A stretch of DNA of 64,000 nucleotides from Chryseobacterium indoltheticum (GTDB taxonomy: Bacteria; Bacteroidota; Bacteroidia; Flavobacteriales; Weeksellaceae): contig NZ_CP033929.1 in the NCBI RefSeq assembly GCF_003815915.1, forward strand, positions 1,240,001-1,304,000. The letters are read 5' to 3'. The notes under the pieces are model-generated. The model saw nothing but the letters and a program-made list of their open reading frames with translations, was not told where the DNA came from and made no database searches. The position numbers were made by a program, and so were the translations under genes. Shown one piece after another: positions 24,672 through 33,424 of this stretch. Each line of letters opens with the position of its first letter. The first letter of the stretch is position 1.

Positions 24672-24706
24672 AAAAAAAAACGGAAAATTAATTTTCCGTT
24701 TTTTTT
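24672..24706. terminator. Perfect-palindrome terminator between tssR and the PAAR-like gene
   Basis: A palindrome centred at 24689/24690 with core cggaaaattaattttccg flanked by eight or more A and T. It separates the structural T6SS genes from the spike/effector unit. Confidence 0.92.
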
Positions 24707-24725
24707 ATGTTAGAATACTTTTTGT

Positions 24726-24733
24726 TATCTTTG
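24726..24733 (+). promoter_or_regulatory. Putative -7 box (TATCTTTG) of the spike/effector unit
   Basis: Exact TAnnTTTG match, 18 bp before the ATG at 24752 and just after the terminator; the 5' untranslated region would be very short. The -33 position has only a T-run. Confidence 0.6.
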
Positions 24734-24751
24734 AGTACCAAACATCACATT

Positions 24752-25255
24752 ATGTCTACTCAATCATCATCTCATGATGGTAAACACTTCGTCGTTCAAA
24801 AAGGAACATGCCAGTGTAACCAAGGAGACCAGTTTCCTAAGCATATCGTCAATGCTCACAACAAACATTTCTGGAATGATGCTGCAGGAAATGCAGATTA
24901 TTTAGCTGTCACAGAAGATGACCTTCAGTTTAATCCATCAGGACCAAGTTTTGGAAAATGTAAATTAAAACCCAGTTCGGGTGGTTATCTTCCTTGTGCT
25001 TATGCTCCAGCCGGAAAATGGCAAAAGACCTACGAAAAAGTTCTGGTGATGGGCAAAAAATGTGTGACAGAAGTTTCTGAACTGCAATGTACAACAGGTG
25101 GGAAAATTACGATTAAAGATCACGGACAGCGTGGTGAAATGAGCAAAAAGAATGTGAAAAATGCTGATGCAAAAGTAATCAGACATGTAAATCCTCTTGT
25201 GGATGTGAATGACTTCAAAGAAACAGTAACGGAAAGCGAAATCGACGCTTATTAA
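24752..25255 (+). CDS. DUF4280 PAAR-like spike-tip protein
   Basis: A 167-residue protein from the ATG at 24752 (MSTQSSSHDGKHFVVQKGT); the longer frame would begin inside the promoter. It matches the DUF4280 pattern: GTCQCNQGDQFPKHIV with paired cysteines, NDAAGNADYLAVTEDDLQF, FGKCKL, LPCAY, W-x3-YEKV, and the C-terminal CTTGGKITIKDHGQRGE. DUF4280 proteins are PAAR-like tips that cap the VgrG spike and deliver effectors. The cysteines may bind a metal at the tip. The effector gene follows after 18 bp. Confidence 0.85.
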   Translation: MSTQSSSHDGKHFVVQKGTCQCNQGDQFPKHIVNAHNKHFWNDAAGNADYLAVTEDDLQFNPSGPSFGKCKLKPSSGGYLPCAYAPAGKWQKTYEKVLVMGKKCVTEVSELQCTTGGKITIKDHGQRGEMSKKNVKNADAKVIRHVNPLVDVNDFKETVTESEIDAY

Positions 25256-25273
25256 TCATTAAACTTTCCTGAA

Positions 25274-28200
25274 ATGTCTAAAAAAGGAGTTTCAAAAATA
25301 TCCGGAAATCCTTCTCCAAAAGTGGGGGAGGCAGTTACTTATACCGTTACAGATTGGTATCCTTCCACACCACAAAACCAAAGGAATCCGGCTAATGTTA
25401 TTTGGGAATTATTTAAAAAAAGATCCAACGGAAGATTTACGACAACCAATATCAAGAAAACGGGTGTTGGGAATTTTACTTTCGGAGAAGTTGCACAAAA
25501 GCATGCCTATCGTTTAGAAGCCTATCTTTTTGAGCCTGAAGGAGAAGGTGCATCAACAATTGAAATCAATCCTCAACCTGAAGTTGTTCCGAAAATTGAA
25601 AAAGTAGAACTTCAGTATGTGGATGATTCACCGGGAACGGTGTTCAGTTTTACAGAGAAAATGAGAGCTCGCGCGCAATGTGTGAATTTGAATGGAAAAA
25701 AATTAAAATTTACTCTTTGGGAAGATGATGCAACAGGAGAAGGACATGATGCAAAAAATCTTTTAATTGAAACTAAAGAAGCTACCGTAGACAGAACCGG
25801 AGTTGCTACTGTCGAGTTCATGCTTACCCGAGCTTTGATGCAAAAAGCAATGCAGGGAGAAACAGACCCACAACAACTTGAGTTTTATGTCACGGTAGAA
25901 TATTTTTCGCACAATAAACATGCAACGGTTAATGTAAATGTCAATAATCCTTTGCATACACCTGCGCCAAATCCTCAATCAAGACCACAGCAACCAGCAA
26001 ATAATCATACTCCTCCAGCTCAATCAACACCTGAAACTCCATCAAATAATGCTCAACCCAGAGCTGAAAATTCTCCTGCTGCAGAAAAACCGGCATCACA
26101 GATGGAAGAAAGGCAAGTGGCTGGTCAGAATCCAAATCCATCTGAAGAATTACATGATTATCAGGAAGCTCAGGGAACGATTCAAGCTGATCAGCCACCG
26201 ACTCCGCAATCAAATGAAGGGAAAACGGTAAGTGTTGTTGAAGATTCTTCGGTGGAAGAATTATTGGATGCTTATTTTGCTAAAAAAGAATACACTAAAC
26301 AAACTGGTGAAGCAGCCGGAACTTTAGAATATCAGTTCGGAAGCAACGGCAATAAAACGGCTACTGATGCAGAAAAAGAAAAAATCGCAAAAATTATTTT
26401 TGGAAAGCCTGCTGTAAAAGCATTGGCAGACAAAAAAGAATATACAACTCTGGAAGCCATTAAACAGGCTCTCTCCAGAGAGGTTTACAATAAAGATGAA
26501 AAAATAAGTTTCCAAACCTTTAAACTGGGAGGCGAATTAAAGAAAATTACTTCAGCACCTTTAGACACAAAATTATATTTGGTGGCAAAAACCGCGGGTT
26601 CAGGTCTAAGCGACAAACAGGCTACGATAATCATTAAAGAAAAAGATGGATTAATTAAAGGTTCTGCAGGCGCTGTTTTACCAATTTTAGAAATTAGTGA
26701 AGAACAAATGGAGCAGGCTACTCCAACTACAGGAGAAGTTCCGGGAACTGAAAAAAGTGAGTTTACAGGGAAAATAGAAAACGGAATGGTGAAAATTCCT
26801 GTTCATCTGAGACCGAAATCTGATGATGAACTGAAACAATGGAAGGAGAAGATTTCTAAAGGAAAAGAAGATGGGGAATACACTTACAAATTTGGTGGTG
26901 AAAATAAAGTTACCGATGAAAATTCTAAAAAAAGAGTTGCAGAAGCCATTTTGAAAAACGCAAAAAATGGAAATACGAATAATGAAAAAATAGCTGACGG
27001 TAAAACTGCTTACATTGATGATATCGAAAAAGCTCTTGAGATAAAAACATATCAGAAAGATCAGACAATTAAGTTTAAGCTTTATAAAAAAGAAAAAGAA
27101 CTTCTCTATCTTCAAGCCAAAGCCCAAGGAGAAAAAAAACATGATAAAGAATTTTTGAAAGCGGATGGGGAATATTTTGAGGTAGCTACAAAATGTCCAA
27201 GATGTGGAGTGCTAACAATGGAGGAATTGACTCAGGTATTTCCATCTGCTGCTGAAGATAGGAAGACCCAATTGATGGATGCTTTTAACGGAGCTAATTC
27301 TAAATTTGGACTTAATACTTGTAGACAAAAAGCTCAATTTTTTGCTCAGGTTTTACAGGAAGTTGGTGAATCTATAAACGTACGAAATGGTGAAGGTTTA
27401 GATTATCCTGCTGAAGAACTTCCAAGACATTTCGCAAATTTCAGTACTACAGGAAGATTAAATGGTACACCAAATAATCTTGCATATCAATATGGTAGAA
27501 GTGCACAGAATAATTACAGATCAAATCCTGAAATGATTGCAAATATTGCATACGCAAATAGAGGAGGTAACGGAAATGTTGCAAGTGGTGACGGCTGGAA
27601 GTACAGAGGCCGTGGAATCATTCAAATCACATTTAAAAATAAATACAACAGAATAAATACCAGAATAGATAACGATTACCCGGAATTCGGAATTGATATC
27701 GATGCAAATAATATTAATAATCTTAATGAAGGAACAGTGGCTAGTATGGCATATTGGGAGGATTATGGTTGTCAGACAGAAGCAGATAAAGGTGTAGAAA
27801 GACCTAATTTTGATGCAATCGTAGATATAGTTAATCCAAGTACGCCTTCTCGTGAAGATAGGTGGCAAAATTTGCAGAGAATGATAACTATTTTTAAAGT
27901 TAAAGAATGCAGTGGTGGTGAACAAGATTCTGCATGGCATCAACCTTTAGATACAATGGTCTTGAGAGGTTGGTATTCAGAAACACAATGGTCTCCTGGT
28001 AAAAGTGATTTCCATGGTAGAACCGGTGGAAAGCACGATGGATTAGATCTTTATGCCCCTGTTGGTACACCAATATACGCTTCGATTGACGGAACAATCA
28101 CATATCAGGAAGATCCTACTGGATATGGACATCGAATCTTCCTAGAAGGTAATTATAAAGGTCAAAAATATTTTCTAATGTATTGTCACCTTTCAGAATA

Positions 28201-28411
28201 TGTCACGGGTGAGGTGAAAGCTGGTGACCCTATTGGTAAAACCGGGCAGACAGGAAATGCTAATGGTCAGGCTGCAAAAATGGCTCACTTACATTTTGAA
28301 GTCAGAAAAGCAAAAATGTCTAAACCTTCATTTAGTCCGCTTACAGAAATTCCCGAATTAGGAAGGGCTGTAAATATTAATCCAGATCAAACAACTCAAA
28401 CAGGAACTTAA
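25274..28411 (+). CDS. T6SS effector candidate: GH19-like lysozyme domain plus M23 endopeptidase domain
   Basis: A 1045-residue protein with no signal peptide, as expected for a T6SS cargo. In order: Ig-like N-terminal domains (about 1-225); a Pro/Gln/Glu-rich linker (about 230-325); two copies of an 85-residue module (about 350-440 and 540-625); a CPRCG segment at 641; a GH19 chitinase/endolysin-like domain (about 648-880) with candidate catalytic Glu696 and Glu707 and the signature GWKYRGRGIIQIT; and an M23 peptidase domain (about 905-1015) with zinc ligands His921, Asp925 (HDGLD) and His1007 (HLHFE) and His972. It should cut both glycan strands and peptide cross-links of peptidoglycan in a rival's periplasm. 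It lies directly between the PAAR-like gene and a lipoprotein gene. Confidence 0.88.
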   Translation: MSKKGVSKISGNPSPKVGEAVTYTVTDWYPSTPQNQRNPANVIWELFKKRSNGRFTTTNIKKTGVGNFTFGEVAQKHAYRLEAYLFEPEGEGASTIEINPQPEVVPKIEKVELQYVDDSPGTVFSFTEKMRARAQCVNLNGKKLKFTLWEDDATGEGHDAKNLLIETKEATVDRTGVATVEFMLTRALMQKAMQGETDPQQLEFYVTVEYFSHNKHATVNVNVNNPLHTPAPNPQSRPQQPANNHTPPAQSTPETPSNNAQPRAENSPAAEKPASQMEERQVAGQNPNPSEELHDYQEAQGTIQADQPPTPQSNEGKTVSVVEDSSVEELLDAYFAKKEYTKQTGEAAGTLEYQFGSNGNKTATDAEKEKIAKIIFGKPAVKALADKKEYTTLEAIKQALSREVYNKDEKISFQTFKLGGELKKITSAPLDTKLYLVAKTAGSGLSDKQATIIIKEKDGLIKGSAGAVLPILEISEEQMEQATPTTGEVPGTEKSEFTGKIENGMVKIPVHLRPKSDDELKQWKEKISKGKEDGEYTYKFGGENKVTDENSKKRVAEAILKNAKNGNTNNEKIADGKTAYIDDIEKALEIKTYQKDQTIKFKLYKKEKELLYLQAKAQGEKKHDKEFLKADGEYFEVATKCPRCGVLTMEELTQVFPSAAEDRKTQLMDAFNGANSKFGLNTCRQKAQFFAQVLQEVGESINVRNGEGLDYPAEELPRHFANFSTTGRLNGTPNNLAYQYGRSAQNNYRSNPEMIANIAYANRGGNGNVASGDGWKYRGRGIIQITFKNKYNRINTRIDNDYPEFGIDIDANNINNLNEGTVASMAYWEDYGCQTEADKGVERPNFDAIVDIVNPSTPSREDRWQNLQRMITIFKVKECSGGEQDSAWHQPLDTMVLRGWYSETQWSPGKSDFHGRTGGKHDGLDLYAPVGTPIYASIDGTITYQEDPTGYGHRIFLEGNYKGQKYFLMYCHLSEYVTGEVKAGDPIGKTGQTGNANGQAAKMAHLHFEVRKAKMSKPSFSPLTEIPELGRAVNINPDQTTQTGT

Positions 28412-28412
28412 T

Positions 28413-29615
28413 ATGATAAATTCAAAAATATTCTACAGCATTTTTCTTTTGTCAATATTTTTCTCTTGTAAACAGAATAAACAGGCGGATCAGAAGGCAG
28501 TGATTAATGAAGTTAAAACCGATATATTAAACAATATTCCTTCAAACTTAAAAATTGAAAAACAGGAAAAAATTAATATAGATAATGATCCTGACGACGA
28601 ATTGATTGTTACCGCAGTCGACTCGCTTTCTGAGAAATATTTTGAATATTGGTATAAAAATGGAAATCTTATTCATGAATTTTCTTATCCTTTTGTTTCC
28701 ATTAATTATAAATGGTTTGCAGATTTAGATGATGATAATAAAAAAGAGGTCATAAGAGCACAAGGATATGAAGATGGGGTAGATTATGCAATTTATAAGA
28801 TTAAAAATAATGACGAGATTCTGCAATTATATTTTAATCCAGGATTGAAAGATGAGAGATACGGAGATAAGAATTTTTGGGCTTATCCCAATGATATTAG
28901 AGAATTAGCAGTTGATCAAGATAAAAAATTATTGGTTTCTCTAGATAATAATTATCCGAGAGATGACGATCACACGATGCCTGATAATCAGCGAGAGTTA
29001 CCTTTTGTTTTTTTTAAAGGAAAAACTACACAACCGGATATGGAATTGAAGAACTTAAAAAGACAACAAAGAATTGATTTAAAAGATTTAGTTAAAAGTA
29101 TTGCGAAGGGAAATTCACCGGAAAGTAAAATTTCTATGGCGACAGTTCAGGAGATTATCCATGATTTAAATGGAGATGGTATTAAAGATAAGATTGAGAT
29201 ATATAAAAACACATCTTTAAATGATAAATTTGATCAGGAACATTTCCATTTGCCAATCAAAATTTTTAAGGGTACTAACAGCGGATTTGAATTATGGAAA
29301 GAAAATAATAACTTGATTTATTCTGTAGATAATACGTGTGCCTCTGAGGGCTTTAGTAATATCGTTGTAAAAGATAACTACTTTACGATTGAAGCACAGA
29401 CATGTTATGATTACAATATTTTAGTAAATGGTTTTACTACTTTTAAGATAGAAAATAATGAAATCTTTTTATATAAATATGGAGAAGAATATTTTGATAA
29501 AAGCAATCATGATAAAAAAATACCTTCTAAAGTCTGGACTCAAAAGAATCTCGGTAAGATCAAATTTCAGGACGTTAATGAATCATTTCTGAAAAAGTTG
29601 AAAAATAAAAATTGA
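28413..29615 (+). CDS. Periplasmic lipoprotein, candidate immunity protein 1 (FG-GAP/VCBS-like)
   Basis: A 400-residue lipoprotein whose ATG begins one base after the effector stop codon, so the two genes are translationally linked. The signal ends in LSIFFSC (Cys19). Three Ca-binding-loop-like segments are visible: NIDNDPDDELIV, DLDDDNKKEVIRA and DLNGDGIKDKIEIY, as in FG-GAP/VCBS repeats. Position and periplasmic location suggest protection against the peptidoglycan-cutting effector. No enzymatic motif is seen. Two cysteines near CASEGF and TCYDYN may form a disulfide. Confidence 0.75.
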   Translation: MINSKIFYSIFLLSIFFSCKQNKQADQKAVINEVKTDILNNIPSNLKIEKQEKINIDNDPDDELIVTAVDSLSEKYFEYWYKNGNLIHEFSYPFVSINYKWFADLDDDNKKEVIRAQGYEDGVDYAIYKIKNNDEILQLYFNPGLKDERYGDKNFWAYPNDIRELAVDQDKKLLVSLDNNYPRDDDHTMPDNQRELPFVFFKGKTTQPDMELKNLKRQQRIDLKDLVKSIAKGNSPESKISMATVQEIIHDLNGDGIKDKIEIYKNTSLNDKFDQEHFHLPIKIFKGTNSGFELWKENNNLIYSVDNTCASEGFSNIVVKDNYFTIEAQTCYDYNILVNGFTTFKIENNEIFLYKYGEEYFDKSNHDKKIPSKVWTQKNLGKIKFQDVNESFLKKLKNKN

Positions 29616-29640
29616 TATTGGTTTTAAAGATTAAAATTTG

Positions 29641-29828
29641 CTTTTTGATTCAATTGAAAAAGTATCAAATTATGGCTTACTAAATAGTATTCTTGGCAAA
29701 GGATTTCTGTTCACATTGAAGCATGTGCTAATGGAGCAGGTTTAGTGACTTTCTTTGGCAAATATAGATTACAGCCGGAAGATTATATGAAAACAAAATT
29801 TGATACTAATGAAAATGCAATTAAGTAA
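29641..29828 (+). pseudogene. Decayed gene fragment between immunity candidates
   Basis: Open frame 29688-29828 encodes the protein-like tail HIEACANGAGLVTFFGKY plus RLQPEDYMKTKFD and ends TAA at 29826-29828, overlapping the start of the next lipoprotein. Just upstream, in another frame, KVSNYGLLNSILGKG precedes it, so a frameshift near 29700 probably broke a longer gene. No start codon is usable. I do not recognise the family. Confidence 0.45.
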
Positions 29829-30840
29829 ACTATTATATGCAATAGGAATATTATTGTTAATGTCTTGCAAAGGAACTACAAAAGATAATATTCAAACAAT
29901 AACAAGTACACAACAAGTAAAACCTCATCAAGATCAAATTGATTTTTTCAATAAAAAATATTTTACTACATATAATTTAGCTATAGATGAATCAAATTTA
30001 TCTGATCATCCCTATTTCAGTTATTTAGATTGTAAAAACGAAGGATATTTCAGTGTTCATTTTGTGCCTAAAGAAAAAGATTTACAATTATTTTGGTCAG
30101 ATGATTATTATAAAAAGGAAGACTTTAATACTTATGATTTTGAAAAAGATAATAAAAAAATTGAAGCTTTAATAAAAAATAATCTAAATGCATATAATGT
30201 TTTTTCTTATTTTATAAAAAAAGAGTACTTGGATTCAAAAGATGGCTGTACTTTGGAGAGTATCTGGTTAACAAAAAATGCTATTGCAGAAATATTTTTA
30301 TATAATTTAAAAACTAATGAATGGGAATTAGTGAAAAAAAAATCATCTAAAATTTTACCTCCTTATGCAGATAATAACTTTTTTATTTCACATTTTCCAA
30401 ATTTATTTTTAAAACAAAATAAAGCTGTCAATGAAGAAAAAACTTTTCCTTCGGATTTAAAAGGATCATGGGCAGTGAGTTGTGACAATGGACTTACAAC
30501 TTTTAATATAAATAAAGATGAAGGTTTGATATCGTTGTACGGAAATTCTATATATATAAAAGTGCAAGTCGAAAAGCGACTTGAGAATGAATATATTTTA
30601 AAATTTAAACAAATAGCTGACCAAAAAGATTGGGTAGATACTTCATTAAGAATAACAGAATCGGAAATATCAAAAGATAAAATAATAGGGAAATTTTTTA
30701 TAAAAAAAGATGGTAAAGTAGAATTGCATTGGGAAGGCTTATATAATATTAAAAAACAAAAAATAGATTATACAGGCAAAGATTTTTCATTAATTAGAGA
30801 AAGTGATGGAGAAAATCCAATTTTATTAGAAAAATGTTAA
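29809..30840 (+). CDS. Periplasmic lipoprotein, candidate immunity protein 2
   Basis: A 343-residue lipoprotein starting at ATG 29809 (MKMQLSKLLYAIGILLLMSC, Cys20); a TTG three codons upstream and an ATG two codons downstream are alternatives. The mature part is unrecognised. Its C-terminal third has KVELHWEGLYNIKKQK and ends ILLEKC, a pattern that recurs in the next open frame. The DNA is markedly richer in A+T and ATA codons than the T6SS genes before it, a hint of separate ancestry. Confidence 0.65.
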   Translation: MKMQLSKLLYAIGILLLMSCKGTTKDNIQTITSTQQVKPHQDQIDFFNKKYFTTYNLAIDESNLSDHPYFSYLDCKNEGYFSVHFVPKEKDLQLFWSDDYYKKEDFNTYDFEKDNKKIEALIKNNLNAYNVFSYFIKKEYLDSKDGCTLESIWLTKNAIAEIFLYNLKTNEWELVKKKSSKILPPYADNNFFISHFPNLFLKQNKAVNEEKTFPSDLKGSWAVSCDNGLTTFNINKDEGLISLYGNSIYIKVQVEKRLENEYILKFKQIADQKDWVDTSLRITESEISKDKIIGKFFIKKDGKVELHWEGLYNIKKQKIDYTGKDFSLIRESDGENPILLEKC

Positions 30841-31025
30841 AGAATTATACAATTGATAATGTAAATGATGAACCGATTGCTTATATTAAAATGATTGATG
30901 ATAAAACATATCATTTCTATTGGTATGGATTTTATAATAAAAAAACAAAAAAAAGAGAGTTTAAAGAAAATAGTTTCCAGCAGGAAACTAATAATGAAGA
31001 AGTTATTCTCAAAAAATGTGAATAA
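30834..31025 (+). pseudogene. C-terminal partial copy of immunity candidate 2
   Basis: 63 residues overlapping the previous stop codon. They align over their length with the C-terminus of the 29809-30840 protein: TYHFYWYGFYNKKTKK versus VELHWEGLYNIKKQK, and VILKKC versus ILLEKC at the end. There is no signal peptide. This is best read as the remnant of a tandemly duplicated lipoprotein gene whose 5' part was lost. Confidence 0.6.
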
Positions 31026-31182
31026 AATTTATCAAAACAGATAACAACCTGAGAAATGTTAAAAAGTAAATTGTGGCGATTATAGCGGTTAGGTTTTAAT
31101 CAATATTGAAGATGAATAATTCAAATCTCTGACTATAATTCGTTTTACAAAAAGAAATAGAAAAAAATATAGATTAAGTGTA

Positions 31183-31227
31183 TAAATATTAATCAGGATC
31201 AGACCACACAAACAGGAATTCAATGTG
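31183..31227 (+). repeat. Relic of the effector's 3' end fused to the next lipoprotein start
   Basis: 45 bases that align without gaps to 28371-28415 (effector codons NINPDQTTQTGT, stop, and the ATG of the first lipoprotein): 37 of 45 identical. In the relic the stop is changed to CAA, and the ATG corresponds to the GTG start at 31225. A TAG at 31170-31172 shows that no effector gene is left upstream. Confidence 0.8.
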
Positions 31228-32256
31228 AAAAGTGTAACCTATATTTATATACTGTCAGTTTTATTAACTTTTTTATCTTGTGGTAAAAGCAGCCAAAAAA
31301 CTATCACTGATTCTGAAAAAAGCAGTGTTGCAACTAATGAAAGGAAGGAACAAGCATTAGGACAAAATGATATTTATCTCAACAGAGAATTTAACGAAAT
31401 GACAGAACTTGTTGATGTGAAAACCCTAAAGTTCAAAGAAACTGCTATTGATAGCATTTGGTATGGTTTATATAATATAACCAATAGTGAAAATTATATA
31501 TTTGCAGTTCATAAGTTTTTAGAAAATCCGGATGTAGCAAAGTATCGAATTGTGGATACCGTTAATCTCAAATCGAAAAATATTGATGTAAAAATCGAAA
31601 AATTTTCTGATCACAAAATTTTAAATTTATTGTTGGATAAAAAACTTGTGAAAAAATGGACATTTAGGTTGAATTCTAAAAATGGACAAAATAGTGTCAA
31701 TGGAAAAGAGGATCAGCTTCGTACAATAACTGATGATAAACAGCTTTTTAAAACCGCTAATTTTACTTACTTTATTAAAACAGTTTCCTTTACTGAAGAA
31801 AAGAAGCCGAAAGCACTCCAAATAAAAATAATTGATAAAAGTGCTCAAAATCAATTGGTTAATTTTAATCCTGAATATATTTATTCTGCACCAGAAGAGG
31901 CAGTTTCTTTTTTTAATGATTCAGGTATAAATCAGAAGATAAATAAGCAAAACTTACCGGAATTTATAATTGTTGATATCAATTTCGATGGTTTAGAAGA
32001 TTTCGTTATTGCAAATTATGTGGGTGGAAATGCAGGAACACTATATGCATATTTTATTCAGGATAAAAACAGAAAGTTCAAAATTGACCATTACTTGACA
32101 GATCAGGTTAGATTTTTTCCAAGAAATATAGATTTTAAAAATAAAACTTTGACATTTTTACATTTGAGCGGCTGTTGCAGCCAAGTTAACTTTAAGGTTC
32201 AATTACAAAATTCTAATAAATGGAAGCAAATTTTTTATGAAGAAAAGCCTTTGTGA
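31225..32256 (+). CDS. Periplasmic lipoprotein, candidate immunity protein 3 (XAC2610-like)
   Basis: A 343-residue lipoprotein starting at GTG 31225, the codon homologous to the ATG after the effector gene. Signal MKSVTYIYILSVLLTFLSC (Cys19). The C-terminal part has FIIVDINFDGLEDFVIANYV and GGNAGTLYAYFI, a pattern I associate with the XAC2610-like group of periplasmic proteins with lysozyme-inhibitor resemblance; this is a motif-level link. The middle contains IWYGLYNITNSEN, echoing the W-x-G-x-YN motif of candidate 2. An inhibitor of the GH19-like domain is a reasonable guess. Confidence 0.7.
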   Translation: MKSVTYIYILSVLLTFLSCGKSSQKTITDSEKSSVATNERKEQALGQNDIYLNREFNEMTELVDVKTLKFKETAIDSIWYGLYNITNSENYIFAVHKFLENPDVAKYRIVDTVNLKSKNIDVKIEKFSDHKILNLLLDKKLVKKWTFRLNSKNGQNSVNGKEDQLRTITDDKQLFKTANFTYFIKTVSFTEEKKPKALQIKIIDKSAQNQLVNFNPEYIYSAPEEAVSFFNDSGINQKINKQNLPEFIIVDINFDGLEDFVIANYVGGNAGTLYAYFIQDKNRKFKIDHYLTDQVRFFPRNIDFKNKTLTFLHLSGCCSQVNFKVQLQNSNKWKQIFYEEKPL

Positions 32257-32467
32257 TATTTTTGAAAAGATGTGAGACTCAAGTACACATTTTGGTATGG
32301 ATTTATGCTCTCCAAGAAATCATAGCAGAAATTTAATTTCGTAAAAAAATGTTTAAATTGGAAATATCGAGCAAGTATTAATTGTAATTATTTAAACTTA
32401 GTTTTAAAAATAATTAGTAAATTAAGATCTCTTTTATAACACCAACATCAGAAAATATTTACAGAAT

Positions 32468-33424
32468 ATGATGGTACATTTTATCGTTCCTGGTGATACT
32501 TTGCAGAAGATTGCAGATGAGATCAATCTTGAAAATCCCGTTTATCTCAAAGAATTTCACAATCAGCATTGTCTGAAAGAAGACATGATTGTCGATCATT
32601 TGGTTCCCGGAAAAAAGCTGTTGTTACCCGATTTTGCGAAAATAAAAGCCTATAATGATAAAAATGATGCTCCTTTTAAAAGTCCGGAATTAAACCCAAA
32701 AATCGTTTTTGATCCGATTGGTTTTGATGAAAAATTTAAGATTAAAATTAAAGAATCATCAAATACTGAGGGTAAAACCGTTGAAAACAGTTTTTCGTAT
32801 ATCGCATCACTACAATGGATAAAAAACGAGTTTGATGATCATCTTTTTCAGTTTACCAAAGATCAGTTTTCAAATCAGAATAATACAAAAATGGAAAGCT
32901 TGGCAATTGAAAGCATGAAGTCTTTGTATCCGATTGAAGTTTTTGTGAACGCCAAAGGCGAGATCTTACGAACTGCTTTAAAGAAAGAAACTCTGAATAA
33001 TTTTAAACAGATTAAAGAAAAATTAATAGATCTTTTTCCCGATAAATATGCTAAAATATATCTTGAAGAGTTTGAATATGTTGTCTTAAATCCTGATGTT
33101 TTTGATCAAAAAATGAAAGAAGACTGGTTTTTGAAAACCTACTTTTCAACTTTCCGAAATCCTTTTGAAAACGGAAAGTCTTTTTTTGAAATGTATTTAG
33201 ATAAAACCTTATTGAAAGTTCAGCAAACTGCAAAATTGACGGATAGCAAAGAAGAAATTTTATTACATCAAACCTTAAAAAGTAAAGAAGAAAACCAAGA
33301 TGATTTCACAGGAAATGTAACGGTTTTTAAAAACAATGGTATGATTGAATCTTTGAATGCAGTATATTCTTACAAAGAATTTTCAGTTTCCTATTCCACC
33401 GAATTTTTAATTGAAAATATATAA
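32468..33424 (+). CDS. LysM-domain protein without signal peptide, at the end of the T6SS locus
   Basis: A 318-residue protein beginning MMVHFIVPGDTLQKIADEIN, a LysM domain at residues 3-52 (ending PGKKLLLPDFA). The rest is helical and polar and unrecognised (FSYIASLQWIKNEFDDHLFQ). There is no export signal, so it should stay in the cytoplasm or leave through the T6SS. LysM proteins without signal peptides occur in T6SS and phage-tail loci as baseplate or spike-hub parts, which I prefer over peptidoglycan binding here. The 212-bp gap before it contains no gene I can support. Confidence 0.7.
   Translation: MMVHFIVPGDTLQKIADEINLENPVYLKEFHNQHCLKEDMIVDHLVPGKKLLLPDFAKIKAYNDKNDAPFKSPELNPKIVFDPIGFDEKFKIKIKESSNTEGKTVENSFSYIASLQWIKNEFDDHLFQFTKDQFSNQNNTKMESLAIESMKSLYPIEVFVNAKGEILRTALKKETLNNFKQIKEKLIDLFPDKYAKIYLEEFEYVVLNPDVFDQKMKEDWFLKTYFSTFRNPFENGKSFFEMYLDKTLLKVQQTAKLTDSKEEILLHQTLKSKEENQDDFTGNVTVFKNNGMIESLNAVYSYKEFSVSYSTEFLIENI

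Noticed and set aside
26687..27142. 151-residue minus-strand open frame within the effector gene
   Set aside because: Shadow of the plus-strand effector; Phe-rich composition typical of an antisense frame of Lys/Glu-rich coding sequence.
27521..27943. 140-residue minus-strand open frame in the effector gene
   Set aside because: Antisense shadow of the GH19-like domain; no start context or family.
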